Below are positions 55,241 through 63,880 of a DNA stretch of 64,000 bases, piece after piece. Made by a program: the position numbers and the translations under genes. Position 1 is the first letter of the stretch; the number at the start of each line of letters is the position of its first letter. The notes below the pieces were generated by a model. It saw only the letters and a program-made list of their open reading frames with translations, was not told the origin of the DNA and did no database searches. Origin of the DNA: Halomonas sp. DQ26W (GTDB taxonomy: Bacteria; Pseudomonadota; Gammaproteobacteria; Pseudomonadales; Halomonadaceae); assembly GCF_003339685.1 (NCBI RefSeq), contig NZ_QPKI01000016.1:26251-90250 (forward strand), written 5' to 3'.

Positions 55241-56050
55241 TCAGCCACCGTGTTGCAGTTCACCCAGTATCTGCTTTGCCAACTGCTTCAGTCGTGGCCC
55301 CAGGTTCTCGACCATGACCTGATGGCTTAGGCGGTGCGAGGCGCCCCCGCAGTTGATTGCCATTACCTCTGCGCCATCCTCCAGGATCAGCGGTGTGGCC
55401 ACCGCGCTGATCTGCGACTGCCAGTCACCTTCCGAGAGGCAGAAACCGTAGCGTTGGTAATCCTCCTGGCTGCGCTTGAAGCCGGCTTCCAATGCTGGCC
55501 ATGCGCTGCCATGTGCCTCGGCAAGCTCGGCCAGCACGGCATTGCGACGATCCGAGGGTATACCACAAAGCCAGGCACGACCGATGGCCGTGGTTGCCAA
55601 CGGCAAGCGTGAACCCACGTCGAGGCGCATGATTAGTGGGCCGCTGCCGTGGCAGCTTTCGATGTACACCATGGAAGTCTTGTCAGAGGCGCCCAGGCTA
55701 ACATTGCAGTCTGTGGCTTCGGCGAGCTGCTGCATGAAGGGGCGAGCGATCTCGCGTATTCCCTGGTTCGCCAGGAAGCGATATCCCAATGCGAGAATGC
55801 CCGGGCCGAGTCGATACTTCTCCAGCCGGGTGTTGTGCTTCAGGTAGCCGAGTTGGGTCAGCGTATAGGTCAAACGCGAGACCGTCGGCCGCGGAATGCC
55901 GGTACGGCTGGAAAGCTCGGCATTGCCGAGGTACTCCTCCCCAGCGCCGAAGGCACGCAGCAGCTCGAGCCCGCGGGCCAGGGCGGTGACGAAGTTGCGG
56001 TCCTTGGCTGGGTGGACCTGTTCTTCATCCAGAGGGGCTGGTTTGTTCAT
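55241..56050 (-). CDS. IclR family transcriptional regulator
   Basis: This 269-residue regulator has an N-terminal winged helix (NFVTALARGLELLRAFG, LSSRTGIPRPTVSRLTYTLTQLGYL) and an IclR effector domain (DKTSMVYIESCHGSGP, PLATTAIGRAWLC, GFCLSEGDWQSQISAVATPL). The layout resembles the PcaR/PcaU/PobR members that respond to aromatic or dicarboxylic acids. It is directly upstream of the MlaE gene in the opposite functional group and lies 92 bases from the thiolase gene on the same strand. It is the likely regulator of the surrounding beta-oxidation genes. Confidence 0.9.
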   Translation of the reverse strand: MNKPAPLDEEQVHPAKDRNFVTALARGLELLRAFGAGEEYLGNAELSSRTGIPRPTVSRLTYTLTQLGYLKHNTRLEKYRLGPGILALGYRFLANQGIREIARPFMQQLAEATDCNVSLGASDKTSMVYIESCHGSGPLIMRLDVGSRLPLATTAIGRAWLCGIPSDRRNAVLAELAEAHGSAWPALEAGFKRSQEDYQRYGFCLSEGDWQSQISAVATPLILEDGAEVMAINCGGASHRLSHQVMVENLGPRLKQLAKQILGELQHGG

Positions 56051-56142
56051 GGGGGGTCCCCGTGGCGAGATGGTTTCGCGGAGTATCGCATATTGCCCAG
56101 GGCGGGGTCCGTTGCGGCACTTGCCCGGGGCAGCTTGGATGA

Positions 56143-57351
56143 TCAGGTATCCATGCGCTCGATGATACAGGCGATTCCCTGCCCGACGCCGATGCACATG
56201 GTGACGAGGGCATAACGCCCCCCTGTGGCCTCCAGTTGGCGCAATGCCGTCAGCGCCAGGCGAGCGCCGGAAGCACCGAGTGGATGGCCGATGGCGATGG
56301 CGCCGCCGTTGGCGTTCAGACGGCTGTCGCCGGGGTCGAGGCCAAGCTGCTTGACGCAACCGAGAACCTGGACAGCGAACGCCTCGTTGATCTCGATCAC
56401 GTCCATCTGATCGAGCGTCAAGCCGGCCCGCTCCAGTGCCTTGCGGCTGGCCGGAACCGGCCCCAGTCCCATCACTCGCGGCGGCACGCCCGCTACGGCG
56501 CTGGCAACGATGCGTGCCCGCGGAGCGATTCCAGCCCGCTCGCCGGCGCCAAGACTACCAACGATCAATGCGGCGGCGCCGTCGTTGAGGCCGGAGGCGT
56601 TGCCGGCGGTGACAACGCCGCCCTCGAACAGAGGGCCAAGCCGGGCCAGCTTGTCGGCATCGGTGCCCGGTCGCGGGTGTTCGTCTCTATCCACCAGTAG
56701 AGGTGGCTGCTTGCGTCCCTGAGGTACCTCCACGGCGAGCAGCTCATCGTCGTAGAAGCCACTGGCCTGAGCCTCGGCGTAGCGCGCCTGCGAGCGAGCC
56801 GCGAAGGCGTCGCTTGCCTCTCGGCCGATGTCGAGATCGCCAGCTACGTTGTCAGCGGTTTCGGGCATGCTGTGGCTGCCATGCTCACGGGCGATCCACG
56901 GGTTGGGAAAGCGCGAGCCGATTACGGTGTCGTACATCGGTTGATTACGGGCGAAGGGTGAATCGGCCTTGCCCAGCACATAGGGCGCGCGGGACATCGA
57001 CTCAACGCCACCGGCGAGAAACAGCTCCCCTTCGACGAGGCGTGTGGCGCGGGCGGCATCGATCACTGCGGCGAGGCCACTACCGCACAGGCGGTTGACT
57101 GTCTGGGCCGCTACCTCGACAGGCAGCCCGGCCAGCAGGCTCGCATGGCGGGCCACGTTGCGCGAGTCCTCGCCGGCCTGGTTGGTACAGCCGGCCAGAA
57201 CCTCTTCATAGGCATCGGCGGCGAAGGCGTTGCGCTCGACCAGAGCCTTCAGCACGTGGCCGAGGAGATCGTCTGGGCGCACTGCGGCGAGGCCGCCGCC
57301 GTGGCGACCGAAAGGGGTGCGAAGGCCATCGAAGATATAAGCGTGTTGCAT
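56143..57351 (-). CDS. Thiolase (acetyl-CoA C-acyltransferase), PcaF/PaaJ-like
   Basis: This 402-residue thiolase splits a 3-oxoacyl-CoA into acetyl-CoA and a shorter acyl-CoA. Catalytic Cys89 lies in NRLCGSGLAAV, the histidine in GGAIAIGHPLGASGAR and the second Cys in TMCIGVGQG. The start YIFDGLRTPFGRHGGGLAAVRPDDL is closer to 3-oxoadipyl-CoA thiolases (PcaF/PaaJ) than to fatty-acid FadA. AAGGAG precedes the ATG at 57351. It follows the 3-hydroxyacyl-CoA dehydrogenase gene by 20 bases in the same operon. A dicarboxylic or aromatic-derived substrate is possible. Confidence 0.92.
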   Translation of the reverse strand: MQHAYIFDGLRTPFGRHGGGLAAVRPDDLLGHVLKALVERNAFAADAYEEVLAGCTNQAGEDSRNVARHASLLAGLPVEVAAQTVNRLCGSGLAAVIDAARATRLVEGELFLAGGVESMSRAPYVLGKADSPFARNQPMYDTVIGSRFPNPWIAREHGSHSMPETADNVAGDLDIGREASDAFAARSQARYAEAQASGFYDDELLAVEVPQGRKQPPLLVDRDEHPRPGTDADKLARLGPLFEGGVVTAGNASGLNDGAAALIVGSLGAGERAGIAPRARIVASAVAGVPPRVMGLGPVPASRKALERAGLTLDQMDVIEINEAFAVQVLGCVKQLGLDPGDSRLNANGGAIAIGHPLGASGARLALTALRQLEATGGRYALVTMCIGVGQGIACIIERMDT

Positions 57352-57371
57352 GGGGAAGCTCCTTGGGGACA

Positions 57372-58919
57372 TCAAGCCGCTGTCAGCGGCAGGCCGAGGG
57401 TGGCGCGACGACGCAGCCAGGGGCTGGCCCGGTAGCGGGGGTCGCCGGTGGCGGCCAGTATGTTGTCGAGGATGACGAGTATTCGGCGGCTGCCGTAGTG
57501 GTCTCCCATGGCCAAGGGGCCGTGAGGATAACCGAGGCCGAGTTCAACGGCTCGGTCGATGGTCTCTGGCTCGGCCACGCCCTGCTGGGCAATCTCGCAG
57601 CCGACGTTGACGATGCAAGCCACCACACGCTGGAGCACGAAGCCGTTGCTGTCGTTGAAGGCGCTGACCGGTGTGCCATCGTGACCGAGCAGGGTCATGG
57701 CGGCTGCTCGATAGTCTGCGCGAGTCGCCGGGGTGATCATAAGGCTGCGGCGCTTGTCGAGGCCGGCCAGCATATCCACGGCTACACAGTGGTCTGCCGG
57801 CAGTCCCAGGCGCAGGACGCAGGCAGTGGCATCCTCGCCCAGCGGAGCGAGCAGACAAAGCGCTTCCTCAGAAGGTGTCTTGCCGCTCTCTAGTGTCCAG
57901 CCCGCGCTGTTCACCAGTTCGGCGAGATGCTCTCGGGTGTCACCATCTTCGGCGCCGATCCATACCGGGCGCGACTCGGCGTCGGGCAGTGGCGGCTCCT
58001 CGGCTATTTGGGGTTTGCCGTCGGCGTAACGGTAGAAGCCCTCGCCGCTCTTGCGACCCAGCAGGCCGGCGGTCAAACGCTGGCGTGTCAGCGGAGAGGG
58101 ACGAAAGCGCGGTTCCTCGTAGTACTGGTGGTAGATCGACTCCATCACTGCATGGGAGACATCAAGCCCGGTGAGGTCGAGCAGCGAGAACGGGCCCATG
58201 CGAAAGCCGCCCTGGTCGACCAGGATTCGATCGATGGTGGCATGATCGGTTACGCTCTCACCGAGGATACGCAGTGCCTCGGTGCCGAAGGCTCGCCCGG
58301 CATGGTTGACCAGAAAACCTGGGGTATCGGTGGCACGAGCCGTGAAATGACCCATGGCCTTGCCTAGCGCATCGACTTTGTCGGCCACGTCGTCTGCAGT
58401 GCGCAGCCCCGGGATCACCTCGACAACCTTCATCAACGGCACGGGGTTGAAGAAGTGGAAGCCGATCACGCGCTCAGGTCGACGGCAGGATGAGGCAATG
58501 GCGGTCACCGAGAGCGATGAGGTATTGGTGGCCAGCACCGCGTGCGCGCCGAGAATTTCCTCGAGCTCGGTAAACAAGGATTGCTTGGCTTCCAGCGTCT
58601 CGACGATGGCTTCGACGACGATATCGCAGCCGGCCAGGTCGGCAAGGGTCGGGGCCTCCTTGAGGCAAGCGAGATAGCGTTCGGCGTCGGTTTCGCTCAA
58701 GCGTTGCTTCTGTACGCCTCTTTCCCACATGCCACCGATGTACACGAGCGCCTCTTCGACGGCGCCTTCTCGCAAGTCATGTAGGTAAACAGTTAGTCCG
58801 GCTTGGGCGGCGATCTGGGCGATGCCGCGGCCCATGGCCCCTGTGCCGACGATACCCAATGTCAGGAAGGGAGGGTGCGGAGTGTCGCTCGACATCTCTT
58901 TCGACATTCCTTTCGACAT
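57372..58919 (-). CDS. 3-Hydroxyacyl-CoA dehydrogenase, PaaH-like
   Basis: This 515-residue NAD-dependent enzyme has a Rossmann motif GIVGTGAMGRGIAQIAAQAG, LATNTSSLSVTAIA and GFHFFNPVPLMKVVEVI. A first C-terminal HCDH domain contains GFLVNHAGRAFGTEALRIL, and a second contains AFNDSNGFVLQRVVACIVNV. The two-HCDH layout is that of PaaH. Three in-frame ATGs (58919, 58907, 58895) stand in 12-base repeats each with an AAAGG-like site; the first has AGAGGA at 7 bases. No hydratase gene is present, so the enoyl-CoA step must come from elsewhere. Confidence 0.92.
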   Translation of the reverse strand: MSKGMSKEMSSDTPHPPFLTLGIVGTGAMGRGIAQIAAQAGLTVYLHDLREGAVEEALVYIGGMWERGVQKQRLSETDAERYLACLKEAPTLADLAGCDIVVEAIVETLEAKQSLFTELEEILGAHAVLATNTSSLSVTAIASSCRRPERVIGFHFFNPVPLMKVVEVIPGLRTADDVADKVDALGKAMGHFTARATDTPGFLVNHAGRAFGTEALRILGESVTDHATIDRILVDQGGFRMGPFSLLDLTGLDVSHAVMESIYHQYYEEPRFRPSPLTRQRLTAGLLGRKSGEGFYRYADGKPQIAEEPPLPDAESRPVWIGAEDGDTREHLAELVNSAGWTLESGKTPSEEALCLLAPLGEDATACVLRLGLPADHCVAVDMLAGLDKRRSLMITPATRADYRAAAMTLLGHDGTPVSAFNDSNGFVLQRVVACIVNVGCEIAQQGVAEPETIDRAVELGLGYPHGPLAMGDHYGSRRILVILDNILAATGDPRYRASPWLRRRATLGLPLTAA

Positions 58920-59123
58920 AGTGTCGTCCTCTCGAATCATGTTTGTGATTTCGCTTTGCGGAACTACGTTTCGTTTATTGACTGCTATCCTAGGCTATGC
59001 AAGAGTGCCTGACAACCAAGTGCGGTCTTTCGTTCTGCTTGGCGAAACAAGGACAGCTGAGCCCGGTGAGTTCAAGGGTAGCTCGTCCAGACCCGCTGCC
59101 ATTTTTCTTCGTGAGGACATGCC

Positions 59124-60275
59124 ATGATTCGCGACCCCGAACTGCTCGATCAGCTGATCGATACTATTTCACGCTTCGTTCGCGAGCGCCTGATTCCCAA
59201 TGAGGCGCGGCTGGCCGAGGAAGATGCCGTGCCACCCGAGCTGCTCGAAGAAATGAAGGAGATGGGGCTATTTGGCCTGTCGATCCCGGAAGAGTACGGC
59301 GGCCTGGGCCTGACCATGGAGGAGGAGGCGCTGGTGGCGATGGAAATCGGCAAGACGTCTCCGGCCTTTCGCTCGGTATTTGGTACCAACAACGGCATCG
59401 GCGCCCAGGGCATCCTGATCGATGGAACGCCGGAGCAAAAGGTGAAGTATGTGCCTCGCCTGGCCACCGGCGAGCTGCTCAGTTCTTTCTGCCTCACCGA
59501 GCCGGACTCCGGTTCAGACGCTGCCAGCCTGCGCACGACAGCGGTTCGTGACGGCGACCACTACGTGCTCAATGGCACCAAACGCTACATTACCAACGGC
59601 CCTGAAGCCGATGTCTTTACCGTGATGGCTCGTACCGATCCGAGCAACAAGGGGGCGGGCGGAATTACTGCCTTCATCGTCGATGGCAATGCGCCGGGAC
59701 TCAAGCGCGGTCCATCGGACAAGAAGATGGGTCAGAAGGGTGCCCACACCTGCGATATCATTTTCGAGGACTGCCGGGTGCCGGCCGAGAACATCATTGG
59801 CGGCGAAGAGGGAAAAGGCTTCAAGACCGCCATGAAGGTGCTCGATCGTGGCCGGCTGCACATCTCGGCGGTGTGCGTTGGCGTGGCCGAGCGACTGGTC
59901 GAGGAGTCGCTGAACTATGCCATCGAGCGCAAGCAGTTCGGCGTACCGCTGGCCGAACACCAGCTGATTCAGGCAATGCTCGCTGACAGCAAGACCGAAG
60001 CCTACGCCGGTCGTACCATGGTGCTAGACGCCGCGCGGCGCAAGGACGCGGGAGAGAACGTATCGACGCTGGCCTCCTGCTGCAAGCTGTTCTGCGCCGA
60101 GATGGTCGGCCGCGTGGCCGATCGGGCGGTGCAGGTGCACGGTGGTGCCGGCTATATGGCCGAGTATGCGGTGGAGCGCTTCTACCGTGATGTGCGCCTT
60201 TTCCGTATCTACGAGGGCACCACCCAAATTCAGCAGGTGGTGATTGCGCGCAACATGGTGCGGGAGGTGAGCTGA
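59124..60275 (+). CDS. Acyl-CoA dehydrogenase
   Basis: This 383-residue FAD enzyme performs the first beta-oxidation step. It has LSSFCLTEPDSGSDAASLRTTA, the FAD-binding KRYITNG region, HISAVCVGVAERLVEESL, and the C-terminal VQVHGGAGYMAEY and RIYEGTTQIQQ with catalytic Glu364. The start is ATG 59124. Its stop overlaps the start of the acyl-CoA ligase gene (TGATG). It is divergent from the 3-hydroxyacyl-CoA dehydrogenase; electrons would go to the ETF encoded at the right edge. Chain-length or branch specificity cannot be read. Confidence 0.94.
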   Translation: MIRDPELLDQLIDTISRFVRERLIPNEARLAEEDAVPPELLEEMKEMGLFGLSIPEEYGGLGLTMEEEALVAMEIGKTSPAFRSVFGTNNGIGAQGILIDGTPEQKVKYVPRLATGELLSSFCLTEPDSGSDAASLRTTAVRDGDHYVLNGTKRYITNGPEADVFTVMARTDPSNKGAGGITAFIVDGNAPGLKRGPSDKKMGQKGAHTCDIIFEDCRVPAENIIGGEEGKGFKTAMKVLDRGRLHISAVCVGVAERLVEESLNYAIERKQFGVPLAEHQLIQAMLADSKTEAYAGRTMVLDAARRKDAGENVSTLASCCKLFCAEMVGRVADRAVQVHGGAGYMAEYAVERFYRDVRLFRIYEGTTQIQQVVIARNMVREVS

Positions 60276-61876
60276 TGAGCCTCCCGGTGACTGGCCAGGC
60301 ACCCGACGAGGCGATATTCGGTCGTAAGGCAAGCGACTTGGTGGCCGAGCTGCCTGAGCGGCTGAGTACTCGCGTACTGGAAAACGCCGAACGGCTTGCC
60401 GATGAGCCGGCAGTGGTAGATGGCGAGGTTCGCTGGAGCTACGCAGAGCTGGGCCGCGAGATTCATGCCACTGCCGAATGGCTCGATTCACTGGGCGTTC
60501 GCCCGGGCGACCGCATCATGACGGTGAGCGAGAATTGCCGAGCGCTGGTGGTGCTGCTCTTGGCGGCCAGCGAGCGTGATGTCTGGGTGGCCATTGTCAA
60601 CTCGCGCCTCTCGGACCAGGAAATCGACGCGATCCGCGACAACTGCCAGCCACGACGGATCTTCTACACCAGCGAGTCCTCACCGGAAGCCGAGGCCCAC
60701 GGCGTGCGCCATGGTGCCGAGACCTATGAGCACTCCACCCTGGGTCAGTTGATGCTCTCCCCTCAGGCCGAGGTCAAGCCGGAGCCTGTCGCCGCAGGCG
60801 GTGCCGACCAGGTCGCAGCGATGATTTACACCTCGGGTACCACTGGTACGCCCAAGGGTGTGATGCTGACCCATCGGGGTATCCTGTTCATTGCCACGCT
60901 CTCGGGGGGTATGCGTCATCTCTGCCAAGGCGAGCGTGTCTATGGCGTGCTACCGATGTCCCACGTATTCGGCCTGTCGTCAGTCTGCATGGGGTCGCTC
61001 TATAACGGCGCCTGCCTATATACCGTGCCACGTTTCGACGCCGCCACCATGCTCGCGGCACTGGTGCATGAGCGCATCACCGTATTGCAGGGGGTACCGG
61101 CCATGTTCGCGCGTACGCTGGAGTTTCTGCGTCGAGAAGAGCGTGCGTTGGAGGCTCCCGAGCTGCGTTATATATCCGCTGGCGGGTCTCCACTTGATGG
61201 CGACCTTAAGGGTCGGGTCCAGGAGCTGTTCGACTTGACGCTGCACAATGGCTACGGCCTCACTGAGGCGAGCCCGACGATCAGCCAGACCCGCATCAAC
61301 GACCAATTCGACAACAATACCGTGGGTCGCGTGCTGCCACTGCTGGAATATCGCCTGGAGCCGCTGGGCGATAGCGGTGAGGATGAGCCCGATCACACAG
61401 GTGCCGGTGAGCTATGGGTGCGTGGCCCGAACGTGATGAAGGGCTATTTTCGCCAACCCGCTGCCACTCGTGCTTGCCTCACCGAGGACGGTTGGCTCAA
61501 TACCGGTGATATCGCTCGTTTTGACGAGGACGATCAACTTTACATCGTCGGTCGCAGCAAGGAGCTGATTATTCGCTCCGGCTTCAATATCTATCCACCC
61601 GATGTGGAGGCAGTGATCAACGAGCATCCGGACGTGACCCTGTCGGCCGTGGTGGGGCGCCAGGTGGAGGGCAACGAAGAAGTCGTCGCCTTCGTCCAGT
61701 GCGAACCCGGCACCACACTCAGCGAGGCGGAGCTGCGCGATTTCATCGGCCCGCGGTTGGCACCTTACAAGCGGCCCACGCGCTTGATCATGATGGACAC
61801 ACTGCCGGCTACCGCTAGCGGCAAGATTCTCAAAGGTCGCCTGCGCGACATGGCCGGCCAGGAGGGTGCGATATGA
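60275..61876 (+). CDS. Acyl-CoA synthetase (AMP-forming ligase)
   Basis: This 533-residue adenylate-forming enzyme activates a carboxylic acid with ATP and CoA. The phosphate loop YTSGTTGTPKGV (about residues 185-196), the adenine motif GYGLTEASPT, GELWVRGPNVMKGYF and the hinge GRSKELIIRSGFNIYP are intact. The catalytic lysine lies in ASGKILKGRLRDM. The start overlaps the dehydrogenase stop, and its stop overlaps the thioesterase start (ATGA). It is presumably the entry enzyme for the acid degraded by this cluster. Confidence 0.93.
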   Translation: MSLPVTGQAPDEAIFGRKASDLVAELPERLSTRVLENAERLADEPAVVDGEVRWSYAELGREIHATAEWLDSLGVRPGDRIMTVSENCRALVVLLLAASERDVWVAIVNSRLSDQEIDAIRDNCQPRRIFYTSESSPEAEAHGVRHGAETYEHSTLGQLMLSPQAEVKPEPVAAGGADQVAAMIYTSGTTGTPKGVMLTHRGILFIATLSGGMRHLCQGERVYGVLPMSHVFGLSSVCMGSLYNGACLYTVPRFDAATMLAALVHERITVLQGVPAMFARTLEFLRREERALEAPELRYISAGGSPLDGDLKGRVQELFDLTLHNGYGLTEASPTISQTRINDQFDNNTVGRVLPLLEYRLEPLGDSGEDEPDHTGAGELWVRGPNVMKGYFRQPAATRACLTEDGWLNTGDIARFDEDDQLYIVGRSKELIIRSGFNIYPPDVEAVINEHPDVTLSAVVGRQVEGNEEVVAFVQCEPGTTLSEAELRDFIGPRLAPYKRPTRLIMMDTLPATASGKILKGRLRDMAGQEGAI

Positions 61877-62298
61877 GCGAAGCCGGCCAAACAGCGTTGA
61901 TGGGCTACCACGAACTGCTCGGCATGCGTGTGGTGGAATGGTCGGATGGGCTCGCCGTGGTCGAGTTGGTGGCCGACAATACCCATCTCAATCGCAGCGG
62001 CATCGTCCATGGCGGGGTGCTCACCTCGATGCTGGACAGTGCCTTGAGTCTTGCCGGGCTCTACTGCGAGGCTCCTGGGCGAGTGCGCCGCGGCATGACG
62101 CTATCGCTGACAACTACCTTCGTGGGCCCTGCCACTACCGGCATGTTGCGAGCCACCGGCAGGGTGCGCGGCGGTGGACGCAAGGTCTACATGTCCAACG
62201 GTGAGGTCACTGGCGCCAACGGCGAGCTGTTGGCCATCGCCGAGGGCGCGTTCCGGCGCCGTAGCGGCAGCGAGTCATTGGAGGGCATACCCGAGTGA
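61873..62298 (+). CDS. Hotdog-fold thioesterase, PaaI family
   Basis: This 141-residue protein has the hotdog pattern with NRSGIVHGGVLTSMLDSALSLA (HGG motif and catalytic Asp) and GRVRGGGRKVYMSNGEV. PaaI-type enzymes hydrolyse dead-end acyl-CoAs to release CoA. It overlaps the genes on both sides by 4 bases, so it is made together with the ligase and the membrane protein. The role is probably CoA salvage in this pathway. Confidence 0.88.
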   Translation: MSEAGQTALMGYHELLGMRVVEWSDGLAVVELVADNTHLNRSGIVHGGVLTSMLDSALSLAGLYCEAPGRVRRGMTLSLTTTFVGPATTGMLRATGRVRGGGRKVYMSNGEVTGANGELLAIAEGAFRRRSGSESLEGIPE

Positions 62299-63683
62299 CG
62301 TCGGCGCGTCTGCGCGCCGCCCTGCTGATAGTGGTCACGCTGACCACTTTGAGCCACCTCGTTATTGGCAGCACGATAATGCAGGCTGTCGGCGTCCTCG
62401 CATTGATAACCTACCTGGTTACGCTGCGCGGCAGGCTTTCGCCTATGGCGCGCGGGCTGTTGCTCGCAGCCGGCATCTTAACCGTGGTTGCTCTGTGGCT
62501 CGCCGAGGCGCCGTGGCGACTGCTGTTCGAAGCGGCTGGTCGTTTCGCCTTCTTTGCCACCTTTGTCTTGGCACTCAGCCTCTTGCGTCTGCCTGCCTAC
62601 CGTTCGCGGCTGGTGAGGCGTTGTGGCGAGGCCATGCTGCTGCAACCACCCGGGCGGCGCTACCCCATCCTTTCTGCGGGCTCTGCCCTGTTTGGTATCA
62701 TCCTCAACATTGGCGTGCTCAACCTGTTTGCCGGCATGATCGAGAAGAGCAACACCCTGGCGGCGGCTCAGGGGCGTGCCTGGGTACAACAGGCGCGCCA
62801 GCGACGGATGATGTTGGCGCTTCTGCGTGGGTTTTCATTGGCACCGCTGATTTCACCCATGGGGATTGGCGTGGCTGTCGTACTCTCGAATCTGCATGAA
62901 CTGCGATGGATCGATCTGGCGCCCTACGTGATCGGCGCGGCATTGGTTATCTTTCTGGTGGGGTGGGCCGTCGATCACCTGACCGGCCCGCATCCTGCCG
63001 CAGGTGGTGTCAAGCATCCGGTGCCTTCGCTGGCACCATTAGGGCAGTTCTGCTTGCTGCTGCTGAGTATCGTCTCGCTGGTGTTCCTGCTCTCCTGGGT
63101 GTTCGACGTGCGACTTCCGATTGCTGCCTTGGTAGGTGCGCCGCTTGGTGCGCTTGGTTGGCTTGCTTGTCAACGGCGCCGGCTCGGCATGTGGGGTTTA
63201 CCGGCGGCGCTGGCAAGCCTGCGGCGACAGTTACCATGGCTTGTGGCACCCATAGGCAACGAAGTGGTTGTCCTGGGGGCGGCGGGCTATCTCGGCCATC
63301 TCTGCGTGGCACTGGTTCCGGTAGCAAGCCTGGGGCCTCTGCAGGGCCTTATCGAGCCCCTTGGGGCGGCCAACGCGGTGCTGGCGATGTTGGTAGTGGT
63401 AGGGCTAGCCCAGGTAGGGATCAATCCCATCGTTACCGTGACGCTGCTTGTTGGCCTACTACCCTCACTGCCCATCGAGGGGCTTTCGCCGGCGCTGGTC
63501 GGTGCCTCGCTGATGGTGGGCTGGGCGCTGGCATTGATGTCATCGCCGATGACAGCCTCGATGCTGATCCTGTCGCGCTTTACCGGTGTTGCTTCGACGT
63601 GCATTGGCTACCGTTGGAATGCGCGCTTCTTGCTGGCCTGCATTCCGCTGCTTTCCGGCTGGTTCCTGTTCATCTCCTGGTGA
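62295..63683 (+). CDS. Multi-pass membrane protein of unknown family, probable transporter
   Basis: The 462-residue protein has about twelve hydrophobic segments. In the second third, LAPLISPMGIGVAVVLSNL is reminiscent of ion-transporter superfamily (ArsB/NhaD, CitMHS-like) hairpins. Near the end, GLAQVGINPIVTVTLLVGLL and GWALALMSSPMTASMLILSRFTG form a second similar segment, so it may contain two inverted repeats. I do not recognise the family. The start is a GTG at 62295 overlapping the thioesterase stop. As the last gene of an acid-activating operon, it may import the substrate. Confidence 0.75.
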   Translation: MTSARLRAALLIVVTLTTLSHLVIGSTIMQAVGVLALITYLVTLRGRLSPMARGLLLAAGILTVVALWLAEAPWRLLFEAAGRFAFFATFVLALSLLRLPAYRSRLVRRCGEAMLLQPPGRRYPILSAGSALFGIILNIGVLNLFAGMIEKSNTLAAAQGRAWVQQARQRRMMLALLRGFSLAPLISPMGIGVAVVLSNLHELRWIDLAPYVIGAALVIFLVGWAVDHLTGPHPAAGGVKHPVPSLAPLGQFCLLLLSIVSLVFLLSWVFDVRLPIAALVGAPLGALGWLACQRRRLGMWGLPAALASLRRQLPWLVAPIGNEVVVLGAAGYLGHLCVALVPVASLGPLQGLIEPLGAANAVLAMLVVVGLAQVGINPIVTVTLLVGLLPSLPIEGLSPALVGASLMVGWALALMSSPMTASMLILSRFTGVASTCIGYRWNARFLLACIPLLSGWFLFISW

Positions 63684-63777
63684 GCTTGGTCTGATGGATA
63701 GGGCTTGACCTTGAGGATGCATTTTTTTATCGTTGCCTGAATAAAAAGTGAAATACAATTCCGCCTAGCAGAATAGC

Positions 63778-63841
63778 GCTAGGCAACACATAAGCTAGGC
63801 AACACATAAGCTAGGCAACACATAAGCTAGGCAACACATAA
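63778..63841. repeat. Four perfect 16-bp tandem repeats GCTAGGCAACACATAA upstream of etfB
   Basis: Units at 63778-63793, 63794-63809, 63810-63825 and 63826-63841 are identical, and a degenerate fifth start (GCTTTAG) follows. The array ends 40 bases before the etfB ATG and begins after an AT-rich stretch. It may be a variable-number repeat or a set of protein-binding sites. Confidence 0.9.
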
Positions 63842-63880
63842 GCTTTAGTTGAGCTAGCGGAATGTATCGGGAGAGCACAC

